Under the pieces are notes generated by a model. It was not told the DNA's origin. It worked only from the letters and a program-made list of their open reading frames with translations, and made no database searches. Positions 34,931 through 43,734 of a stretch of DNA of 57,500 bases are shown piece by piece. The translations under genes and the position numbers were made by a program. Origin of the DNA: Symbiodinium natans (lineage: Eukaryota; Sar; Dinophyceae; Suessiales; Symbiodiniaceae); contig CAJNDS010000913.1 in assembly GCA_905221605.1 (NCBI GenBank), forward strand, positions 1 to 57,500, read 5' to 3'. Position 1 is the stretch's first letter. Each line of letters begins with the position of its first letter.

Positions 34931-35392
34931 TCTTTGGCACACCAGCTGCCACAAACGGTGCAATTCGCGTTTAGGCCCGTCATCGCCACAGGCAAGCTTT
35001 GACTTCTCCAACCTCTCACTTGAGTGTCCTGGTGTCGCAGATTTCCTTTGTCCTCGCTTGAAGGAGGCCGGCATTCTTCCGAGGTACTTTCCCTTTAATC
35101 TTGTTGCTGTTGCTAGATCTGTCGCGCCTCGGCCGATGCCGGTGCAGAGATGCAGTCATAGGGGTCTTGGGGTTTTGGCTTTTTTGGGTACCTACACTCA
35201 AAGTGCACATGTTAGGAAAGCACCCTGCTGTACATAGTTTCCGGTGGTATCGTGCAAACAGCTTCGCATAACTTCGTTGCACACGGTTCCTATGCAATGG
35301 AGAACGGGATGCTTGAAAGGCCTGTGTGTGTTCCGTTTCCCTCTCTGAAAGATGGCTTTTGTGAACTTCTGCGTACGTGCAGGCGTGTATAG

Positions 35393-36130
35393 TTGTACAT
35401 TTTGGCGCAGGCCATGCTGCCGATGGGGAACCCCGTGTCAGCTGAACGGGCGAAGGACTGTCAAATGAGCACTGTCGCCCCAGAACCTGCCACCCACTCT
35501 ACTGGCCAGGAACTTGGACTTGTCTACGAGGTGGTCCAAAACGATCAGCAAGCAAAAGACCTCTTGGCGAGGACCTGTGTCTTGGCTTCACCGGTCGCGC
35601 CGCAATGGTGTTCAGCCAGGTTACTGGCAGCAAGTCAGCATAATTCAGGTGTTTGGAAAGGAACTTTGTAGCTGCATGGACACACAAAGAATAGGGAAAT
35701 GTCAGAGGCAGCAAGCTCTCAGAGTGTGCGCCGAATGCGGTCCGAGCCTCAGGGAATCGGAATCGTGCCGTCCAAAGGACGTTGCCAATGTAATCAAGCC
35801 ACTTTCCATGCTGACGGTCAGTGCCTGCATTGTGGGCGGCTGTCACAGTCGCTGTCACGATACTTTTTGACTCCTGGTAGACTGAGTGCGCAGCATACTT
35901 AGCGACCATTGCTATCCATTGCTGGCATGAGTGATCATTGTCTGGCTTTCCAGGTCGCGCAATCCAAGATGTTCATACAGAAGGCGACTTGTATCAGCTT
36001 GAAACCTTAAGACGTCACCCTCAACTCGAACTTGCCTCGCTTGCTGCTGGTGCAAGATTGGGAGCACGCCTATGGAGCCTCAAGTCCTTGAAGAGCTTGC
36101 TTGTCACATCGCAGCCTGGCTACTATTGAT
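35393..36130 (+). CDS. Unrecognised + strand exons
   Basis: Two or three coding-like pieces: about 35410-35630 (Gly-Leu-Val-Tyr-Glu-Val-Val-Gln-Asn-Asp-Gln-Gln-Ala-Lys-Asp), about 35690-35870, where two frames compete (one has Cys-Gln-Cys and Cys-Leu-His-Cys pairs, reminiscent of a zinc site), and 35953 to about 36115 after GGCTTTCCAG (His-Pro-Gln-Leu-Glu-Leu-Ala-Ser-Leu-Ala-Ala-Gly). They could belong to the gene to the left. The family is unknown. Confidence 0.3.
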
Positions 36131-37920
36131 TTTTTCCTGGCCGGCCTCGAACCCCAAACCTTAGGGTGCCTCCAGTGGCCATCTCCAGCAGTGTGCAGCT
36201 TTATCGTACCCTACGCCTTTCCAGGAGCTCTAGCAGTACGAAGCTGCAACCGACAGGCTACGAAACTGTGCCTTATTGCCCACAAGCAGCTGTCACCTAC
36301 GCCACTATGTGCTGCAGCCCTCCTGGGCTCGCCCAAGCGCGTGCGAAGTTGCACTCTACGGCTTCCTTGAGTTCAAAAGCAAACCTCAAGCAAGTACGAT
36401 ACGAAACTGCACCCACACAAGCAAGTTCAGGTAGGGTGGCAAGCAGGTCCAAGGCGGGGGTCCACAAAAGTCCATAGAGTGTGTGTAACGTTACCTGCCC
36501 AGGCACATCGCATTCAAGACCCGGAGTTTCAGGACTCGATTAGGCAGATTGTGGACAAGGCCAGAGTTGGGCTAAGCTGGCAAAAGTTGGGATCTTGCTT
36601 GTAGCATCTGCCAGGGCCACTTGCCGGCGTACAATCGGCCGGCGAGCAGAGTGGACCCCTCTCTCAATTCAGAGCCGATCTGGATCCAATTCCATTCCAA
36701 TTCCTCTCAATCACGGCTTTTGCAGGTCCCTATCATGTCTCGGAGCCTTGCGTATACGTAGGGTAACCAAATCCTGCCCCAGCTTCAGCGAAAAACCATA
36801 GTACCTGTAGGTACTTGATAAAGACATTGAAGCTGGAGTCTTTGGATAAAATCAAGTGTGCAGGCTGTCTCTGAATCATTGGTGCGCTTTTTGCTGAGGT
36901 TCCAGAGCATCTGCTTTCAGCGAACCAGGTTGGAGTGTTGCGTGCATGGACTATTTAGGTCGTGAAGCAATTCTTGCCGGCGGGCTTGTCACACACCATG
37001 ACGGTTGCTGTGCGCAGCCATCTGCAACGAGGCATGTCTAATGCAAAGCAACTATACAACAGAAAGTGCATGGCTTTTCCGGAGCAGTACAGTGTAAACA
37101 GTACCGCCCTTTTACCCTTCCGAATTAATGATTCAGTCCGTGTTCGACTGCATCCCAACAAATACATGCACATATATATATATATACACACAAACACACA
37201 AACAAACAAACGCACTTACTCGCAACTTACCCACACACACACACACACACAGACATACGTACGGTCAGCGGCTGCGGCGATCAATTCAATCGACTTCCTA
37301 CCGGCTCTGGCTCGGTGGCGGGCCCTGCGCGCACATGTGGCTGCGGACCGCTGTGTCACGCCGCCTGGTGCGTTTGACGCTGACCGGTGCAGGGTAGAGT
37401 AGAGAACCAATGCGCTTGAGCAGTTCGTGGCGGTTAGTTTTTCACAAAACGAACCACAGCTCAGGGATGAATTGGAGTAGATGTGTTTCTGCTCTTGAGA
37501 GGGAAACGATTGACAATTGTTGTGCTGAGGCATGGGCTGCTCTTTCTCGCGCCGAATTCTTCACTTGCTACTTGCCTGTGCCCTGCAGCCGACCGTAGTG
37601 GTGCCTTGTCAGAAGCTTGAAGTAGAGCGTGGTAGAGGATGTTGAAAGCAAGATCACTGACTGGCACTTGTGAGCAACAAGTCGTCTCCAACAGAGGTGT
37701 TACATCGTACAAGGGCTCACAAGTCGGCTTAGGGCTGCATCAGCTACTGTATAGAGCTGCTTCGTGAGGAGGGACTGGAGGTGGAGGTGACAGTCCAAGC
37801 TGCTTGGCCTGCAGCTTCTCTGGCAGCCGAGCTTCTCGAGGGGCTGGCAGAAGTTGGTCGAGGCGCAGATTCCTTGATGCTATTTGATGCTTCAAGACTT
37901 CTTTGCAAGGGCTACCACCC
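36131..37920. other. No confident gene; (AC)n microsatellite at 37160-37260
   Basis: Open frames occur on both strands but lack recognisable content. Simple sequence with TATATA, AAACACAAAC and (AC)n lies at 37160-37260. The first unit of the cysteine-rich array begins at about 37925. Confidence 0.5.
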
Positions 37921-38106
37921 CCAACGCCCAACGCCCGCCCCCGCACCCACTCCCGGACAATTTCTGGCATGCCTGATGTCAACAGACTGGCAATCGCAAT
38001 TCTCCAGGCCACTGGGGACCCCTGGGCAATACCATTGCCGCAGCTTTTGGGATCGAGCGTGCAGCCGCTGTCGAGTGAAGCCTTTGTTATCCTTTGTGGA
38101 TCGAAG

Positions 38107-38796
38107 ATGTTCAAAGGCATCATTGGGGCCTTCTTGGTGTCGCTGCCGTGGGCAGATGCCACTTGCCTGGCTGACAACAAGGAGAAGCTGAAGACCTGTG
38201 GCAGTGAATGTATGGACAGCAAGGACAGAGTGATCTGCGTTTCTGACTGCTTGCAAAAGCAAGATGTGGTGGCTGTCTGTGCCGATTGCTTAGGGTCGGA
38301 ATTCGATTGTGGCAGCCGTTTCTGCGCAGCTGCATGCGAAGGGGAGCAGGCGAACGGCCGAAGCGCTTCCTGCCAGTCTTGCTTGCAGTCCCAATGCAGA
38401 GTCTGCAGCAGCGAACTTGACTTCCAGGCCAACACAAACTCGAACAGCCTGGACAGCGACCTGGCTGAAGCAGTTGAACCTGCTACGCCACCAGCGGACG
38501 GCGAGACAGATGACGTGAAGTCGCTAGCAGCACTCGCCGGAAGTTGTGCATCCAGCGGTGCACTGATAGATTCCTGCGGCACTCCTTGTTACTCCAGCGC
38601 TGATCCATCTGGCTGCTACGCCACGTGCGCAATGAAGGCTTGCTTCAGCGGGTGCTATGAGTGCAGCACGGCCCACTGCTTCGGCTCGTGCAGGCGATCC
38701 TTCGCGAGCTATGAATGCGCAACTTGCGTGAGTGGCTTCTGTGATGGATGCACGGTCCAGATGCAGGCGAAGGAGGCTTCCACGATGTTTCCCTGA
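38107..38796 (+). CDS. Secreted-type two-domain cysteine-rich protein, copy 1
   Basis: 229 residues, no intron. I do not recognise the family. The ATG is the first in frame; upstream extension would need non-ATG starts. The N-terminus (Met-Phe-Lys-Gly, hydrophobic Ile-Ile-Gly-Ala-Phe-Leu-Val-Ser-Leu, Ala-Asp-Ala) is a good signal peptide with cleavage likely after Ala-Asp-Ala near residue 18. Then come two cysteine-rich domains of 14 Cys each (about residues 20-100 and 145-222) joined by an acidic, Pro/Ala/Asp-rich linker of about 45 residues. No transmembrane segment or C-terminal anchor is visible, so secretion or delivery to a vesicle or the cell surface is inferred. Copy-specific: Gln at the Glu-Gly-Glu-Gln site (Lys elsewhere) and Cys-Asp-Gly-Cys near the end. 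Confidence 0.88.
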   Translation: MFKGIIGAFLVSLPWADATCLADNKEKLKTCGSECMDSKDRVICVSDCLQKQDVVAVCADCLGSEFDCGSRFCAAACEGEQANGRSASCQSCLQSQCRVCSSELDFQANTNSNSLDSDLAEAVEPATPPADGETDDVKSLAALAGSCASSGALIDSCGTPCYSSADPSGCYATCAMKACFSGCYECSTAHCFGSCRRSFASYECATCVSGFCDGCTVQMQAKEASTMFP

Positions 38797-39244
38797 GTGC
38801 TACTGAAAGTTTAGGACGCCAAAGGTGACAAAAGCTCATCGCAGCGGAGCATAGTCCAGTATGTGCAGTATGTACGGCAGAGCTGTGCATGGAAGCACAT
38901 GTGTTGTGGCAGGTGACAGACACCCTGCCCAGCCATTCAGGTGGCTCGATCATCTTTTGAATTTGGCATGTGCAGTGCCGCAACATCGTTGCGTGTAGAC
39001 CGGCCAGTGAAGGTCTCGAACAGCCGATGCCGCAAGAAGGGTACCCCCGCACGCCCCGCCCCCACACCCACTCCAGGACAACTTCTGGCATGCCTGATGG
39101 CAACAGACTGGCAATCGCAATTCTCAGAGTCTGCTGGGCTACCAGGCCACTGGGGACCCCTGGGCAATACCATTGCCGCAGCTTTTGGGATCGAGCGTGC
39201 AGCCGCTGTCGAGTGAAGCCTTTGTTATCCTTTGTGGATCGAAG

Positions 39245-39934
39245 ATGTTCAAAGGCATCATTGGGGCCTTCTTGGTGTCGCTGCCGTGGGCAGATGCCAC
39301 TTGCCTGGCTGACAACAAGGAGAAGCTGAAGACCTGTGGCAGTGAATGTATGGACAGCAAGGACAGAGTGATCTGCGTTTCTGACTGCTTGCAAAAGCAA
39401 GATGTGGTGGCTGTCTGTGCCGATTGCTTAGGGTCGGAATTCGATTGTGGCAGCCGTTTCTGCGCAGCTGCATGCGAAGGGGAGAAGGCGAACGGCCGAA
39501 GCGCTTCCTGCCAGTCTTGCTTGCAGTCCCAATGCAGAGTCTGCAGCAGCGAACTTGACTTCCAGGCCAACACAAGCTCAAACAACCTGGACAGCGACCT
39601 GGCTGAAGCAGTTGAACCTGCTACCCCACCAGCGGACGGCGAGACAGATGACGTGAAGTCGCTTGCAGCACTCGCCGGAAGTTGTGCATCCAGCGGTGCA
39701 CTGATAGATTCCTGCGGCACTCCTTGCTACTCCAGCGCTGATCCATCTGGCTGCTACGCCACGTGCGCAATGAAGGCTTGCTTCAGCGGGTGCTATGAGT
39801 GCAGCACGGCCCACTGCTTCGGCTCGTGCAGGCGATCCTTCGCGAGCTATGAATGCGCAACTTGCGTGAGTGGCTTCTGTGATGGATGCACGGTCCAGAT
39901 GCAGGCGAAGGAGGCTTCCACGATGTTTCCCTGA
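39245..39934 (+). CDS. Secreted-type two-domain cysteine-rich protein, copy 2
   Basis: 229 residues, same architecture as the gene at 38107: signal peptide, 14-Cys domain, acidic linker, 14-Cys domain. All 28 domain cysteines are kept. Copy-specific residues sit in the linker (Thr-Ser-Ser-Asn-Asn instead of Thr-Asn-Ser-Asn-Ser) and it keeps Cys-Asp-Gly-Cys near the end. The spacer before it carries a TCTGCTGGGCTACCAG-type stretch that the region before copy 1 lacks, so copy 1 may differ in expression. Function is unknown; disulfide-rich adhesive, binding or defence roles are all possible and none is supported by a motif. Confidence 0.88.
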   Translation: MFKGIIGAFLVSLPWADATCLADNKEKLKTCGSECMDSKDRVICVSDCLQKQDVVAVCADCLGSEFDCGSRFCAAACEGEKANGRSASCQSCLQSQCRVCSSELDFQANTSSNNLDSDLAEAVEPATPPADGETDDVKSLAALAGSCASSGALIDSCGTPCYSSADPSGCYATCAMKACFSGCYECSTAHCFGSCRRSFASYECATCVSGFCDGCTVQMQAKEASTMFP

Positions 39935-40382
39935 GTGCGACTGAAAGTTTAGAACGCCAAAGGTGACAAAAGCTCATCGCAGCGGAGCATAGTCCAGTAT
40001 GTGCAGTATGTACGGCAGAGCTGTGCATGGAAGCACATGTGTTGCGGCAGGTGACAGACACCCTGCCCAGCCATTCAGGTGGCTCGATCATCTTTTGAAT
40101 TTGGCATGTGCAGTGCCGCAACATCGTTGCGTGTAGACCGGCCAGTGAAGGTCTCGAACAGCCGATGCCGCAAGAAGGGTACCCCCGCACGCCCCGCCCC
40201 CACACCCACTCCAGGACAACTTCTGGCATGCCTGATGGCAACAGACTGGCAATCGCAATTCTCAGAGTCTGCTGGGCTACCAGGCCACTGGGGACCCCTG
40301 GGCAATACCATTGCCGCAGCTTTTGGGATCGAGCGTGCAGCCGCTGTCGAGTGAAGCCTTTGTTATCCTTTGTGGATCGAAG

Positions 40383-41072
40383 ATGTTCAAAGGCATCATT
40401 GGGGCCTTCTTGGTGTCGCTGCCGTGGGCAGATGCCACTTGCCTGGCTGACAACAAGGAGAAGCTGAAGACCTGTGGCAGTGAATGTATGGACAGCAAGG
40501 ACAGAGTGATCTGCGTTTCTGACTGCTTGCAAAAGCAAGATGTGGTGGCTGTCTGTGCCGATTGCTTAGGGTCGGAATTCGATTGTGGCAGCCGTTTCTG
40601 CGCAGCTGCATGCGAAGGGGAGAAGGCGAACGGCCGAAGCGCTTCCTGCCAGTCTTGCTTGCAGTCCCAATGCAGAGTCTGCAGCAGCGAACTTGACTTC
40701 CAGGCCAACACAAACTCAAACAGCCTGGACAGCGACCTGGCTGAAGCAGTTGAACCTGCTACGCCACCAGCGGACGGCGAGACAGATGACGTGAAGTCGC
40801 TTGCAGCACTCGCCGGAAGTTGTGCATCCAGCGGTGCACTGATAGATTCCTGCGGCACTCCTTGTTACTCCAGCGCTGATCCATCTGGCTGCTACGCCAC
40901 GTGCGCAATGAAGGCTTGCTTCAGCGGGTGCTATGAGTGCAGCACGGCCCACTGCTTCGGCTCGTGCAGGCGATCCTTCGCGAGCTATGAATGCGCAACT
41001 TGCGTGAGTGGCTTCTGTGGTGGATGCACGGTCCAGATGCAGGCGAAGGAGGCTTCCACGATGTTTCCCTGA
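40383..41072 (+). CDS. Secreted-type two-domain cysteine-rich protein, copy 3
   Basis: 229 residues, same architecture. It differs from copies 1 and 2 in having Cys-Gly-Gly-Cys in place of Cys-Asp-Gly-Cys at the last cysteine pair, and it has the Asn-Ser-Asn-Ser linker form. Its protein sequence appears identical to copy 4. Most differences among copies are silent or fall in the linker, which suggests recent duplication or gene conversion together with conservation of the cysteine scaffold. Confidence 0.88.
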   Translation: MFKGIIGAFLVSLPWADATCLADNKEKLKTCGSECMDSKDRVICVSDCLQKQDVVAVCADCLGSEFDCGSRFCAAACEGEKANGRSASCQSCLQSQCRVCSSELDFQANTNSNSLDSDLAEAVEPATPPADGETDDVKSLAALAGSCASSGALIDSCGTPCYSSADPSGCYATCAMKACFSGCYECSTAHCFGSCRRSFASYECATCVSGFCGGCTVQMQAKEASTMFP

Positions 41073-41512
41073 GTGCGACTGAAAGTTCACGAACGCCAAA
41101 GAGCGCAGCTGTGCATGGAAGCACATGTGTTGTGGCAAGGTGACAAACACCTGCCCAGCCATTCATGTGGCTCGATCGTCTTTTGAATTTGGCGTACGCA
41201 TCTTTTGAATGTTGCGTATGGAATGCCATGCAGTTCCGCAACATCGTTGCGTGTAGACCTGCCAACAAAGCTCTCGAACAGCCCATGCCGCAAGAAATCC
41301 TTTCAAGGGTAACCCCGCACGCCCCGCCCCCACACCCACTCCAGGACAACTTCTGGCATGCCTGATGGCAACAGACTGGCAATCGCAATTCTCAGAGTCT
41401 GCTGGGCTACCAGGCCACTGTGGACCCCTGGGCAATACCATTGCCGCAGCTTTTGGGATCGAGCGTGCAGCCGCTGTCGAGTGAAGCCTTTGTTATCCTT
41501 TGTGGATCGAAG

Positions 41513-42202
41513 ATGTTCAAAGGCATCATTGGGGCCTTCTTGGTGTCGCTGCCGTGGGCAGATGCCACTTGCCTGGCTGACAACAAGGAGAAGCTGAAGA
41601 CCTGTGGCAGTGAATGTATGGACAGCAAGGACAGAGTGATCTGCGTTTCTGACTGCTTGCAAAAGCAGGATGTGGTGGCTGTCTGTGCCGATTGCTTAGG
41701 GTCGGAATTCGATTGTGGCAGCCGTTTCTGCGCAGCTGCATGCGAAGGGGAGAAGGCGAACGGCCGAAGCGCTTCCTGCCAGTCTTGCTTGCAGTCCCAA
41801 TGCAGAGTCTGCAGCAGCGAACTTGACTTCCAGGCCAACACAAACTCAAACAGCCTGGACAGCGACCTGGCTGAAGCAGTTGAACCTGCTACGCCACCAG
41901 CGGACGGCGAGACAGATGACGTGAAGTCGCTTGCAGCACTCGCCGGAAGTTGTGCATCCAGCGGTGCACTGATAGATTCCTGCGGCACTCCTTGTTACTC
42001 CAGCGCTGATCCATCTGGCTGCTACGCCACGTGCGCAATGAAGGCTTGCTTCAGCGGGTGCTATGAGTGCAGCACGGCCCACTGCTTCGGCTCGTGCAGG
42101 CGATCCTTCGCGAGCTATGAATGCGCAACTTGCGTGAGTGGCTTCTGTGGTGGATGCACGGTCCAGATGCAGGCGAAGGAGGCTTCCACGATGTTTCCTT
42201 GA
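41513..42202 (+). CDS. Secreted-type two-domain cysteine-rich protein, copy 4
   Basis: 229 residues, last gene of the array, with a predicted protein identical to copy 3. The spacer before it is about 8 bp shorter and rearranged. After the stop, about 150 bp of the shared spacer remain and then homology ends. The bases just before the ATG (TCCTTTGTGGATCGAAG) match the other copies, so a shared promoter or trans-splice acceptor would be expected in the common 200 bp upstream; AG dinucleotides suited to spliced-leader addition are present, but no specific site can be chosen. Confidence 0.88.
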   Translation: MFKGIIGAFLVSLPWADATCLADNKEKLKTCGSECMDSKDRVICVSDCLQKQDVVAVCADCLGSEFDCGSRFCAAACEGEKANGRSASCQSCLQSQCRVCSSELDFQANTNSNSLDSDLAEAVEPATPPADGETDDVKSLAALAGSCASSGALIDSCGTPCYSSADPSGCYATCAMKACFSGCYECSTAHCFGSCRRSFASYECATCVSGFCGGCTVQMQAKEASTMFP

Positions 42203-42360
42203 GCGAGACTGAAAAATCACGGACGCCAAAGGTGACAAAAGCTCATCGCAGCGGAGCATAGTCCAGTATGTGCAGTATGTACAGCGGAGCCGTGCGTGGA
42301 AGCATGTGTGTTGCGGCAGGTGAAAGACACTTGCCCAGCCATTCAGCTCGATCATCTTTT

Positions 42361-43734
42361 GAAGTTTTTGCTGGCACACGCTTCGAGGTAGCGACAGCTC
42401 CGTTGTGTGTGCAGCATGATGCTGCTTTATCCGCAGTCCCTGCGCCAGATGCGCGCCCGATGAGACAATCTTCAGCATGGGGTTGAAGTTTCTCAAAATC
42501 TTGCAAGACTCTACGATTCTACAAGCACAGTCCACTGCCAGCTCAAGTTCGTTGCCAAGGGAGAGTTTTGTTGCCTCTCATGAAATTTCAAGGGGAGTTC
42601 AGAGCCGCGACTGCAGGTGCCCAGTTCCTCCGTGCACTCGCAGGGAGCTCTGGCTCCACGTGGCGGCAGGATGCAGCAAAGCACGCGGAGGCTGCACTTT
42701 GCTGCCAGGGGCAGTCGGCCTATGCCAGGTGCGCGGGCGGACTGCTCGGGGTTTCAACATGGGCTTGTTTGGGGTCAGGACAGGGTATCGCCATCCCTTG
42801 AGGCAAGTGGAAGTTCAAAGCCCGTTACCATGGCCAAGCATGGCCCTGTAGTTTCGTTCTGGTGCAGCCTCCGCGATGTTCAAAGGTGTCCTAGCAGGTC
42901 AGAATCAACCATGCTGGCTGGAAGAGCATCCGAATCCAAATCCATCACAGCGAGTTTTGATGGCACATGATGATGCTTAATGGCTTAATGATGGCACACA
43001 AAGTCTGTGAAGGCTGCTCTCCCTCAGAGCTCGGCATGCATTCTCCTCGGCGGTTGTGGAGGCAGCCCGAGGACTTTCAGAGGGCCTTTTACCGCACTCC
43101 TCTCCATGCCTCTAAGTTCTGGTGTCAACCCCGGCGTGAAGAGGAATGGAGCGTGCAGACCGGGCCGTCCTGGAGGAGCAAGGAAGGTTGGATGCAAAGA
43201 GCCTCGGCGAGGCAGAGTTTGAGTGGGCTCATGAGATGAGTCGTCGAAAACTGGGGGATCTTCATGGGATGCCCACCACGTCCAAGGAGTTGTACCGTTG
43301 GACAGCCATGGGCCATTCTGCACCTCAAGGGCGGCTACACCGAAGCGGCTTAGACATCAAGTTGCTAGCATCTTCCTTGTGCATGCTTGTGGTTGTTAGT
43401 GTGGAGCTGTGAGGATGTGAGGAGGTAAGCCTGAGGCAACATTTCCCAGGCTACCGCTGGGTACGTCCCGCCCACACACCCGACAGCATTCTACAACGCT
43501 CAGCAGGTTCGACATCTTATCGGTATCGATGTCGGCTGTCTTGGCATATCTCAGGTTTATTGTGGGCAGGGCCTGTCGCAACTGTCGAAAAGGGTGCTGG
43601 AAACTGCGTCACAGCCGGGACAAGTCAGCGGAGCTCCAAGACGCAGCACCTTGCCTGCACGCACGGTGCCCATGAGAGCAGTCGGCAGTCCTGAGAAGGG
43701 CACCACGCCTTGTGATATGATGGGAGGCACGAAC
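42361..43734 (+). other. Coding-like segments between the array and UGGT, unassigned
   Basis: A + strand frame at 42568-42801 (Gly-Glu-Phe-Arg-Ala-Ala-Thr-Ala-Gly-Ala-Gln-Phe-Leu-Arg-Ala-Leu) and another beginning with ATG at 43146 and open to 43412 (Glu/Arg-rich, Trp-Ala-His-Glu-Met-Ser-Arg-Arg) look like exons. They may be 5' exons of the UGGT gene or a separate small gene; I could not align them to the N-terminus of UGGT from memory. Confidence 0.3.

Larger units (their letters stand above)
37925..42360 (+). repeat. Four-unit tandem gene array (period 1138, 1138 and 1130 bp)
   Basis: Each unit holds one intronless 690-bp gene and about 440-450 bp of spacer. The ATGs lie at 38107, 39245, 40383 and 41513. 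Spacers 1-2 and 2-3 are nearly identical; spacer 3-4 lacks a block of roughly 50 bp and has an extra partial repeat of an ATCTTTTGAAT-type segment near 41200. Homology continues about 150 bp past the last stop and then fades. All units have the same orientation, the arrangement often seen for highly expressed dinoflagellate genes. Confidence 0.95.

Noticed and set aside
37903-38106. N-terminal extension of the cysteine-rich genes
   Set aside because: The extension differs between copies and would need TTG or GTG starts; the shared first ATG begins a good signal peptide.
38000-38107. Relict dinoflagellate spliced-leader sequence before gene starts
   Set aside because: No stretch resembling the 22-nt leader was found here or elsewhere in the window on either strand.
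39139-39720. 193-codon reverse frames in each array unit, and 251-codon ones between units
   Set aside because: They are shadows of the cysteine-rich genes, repeated only because the units are repeated.
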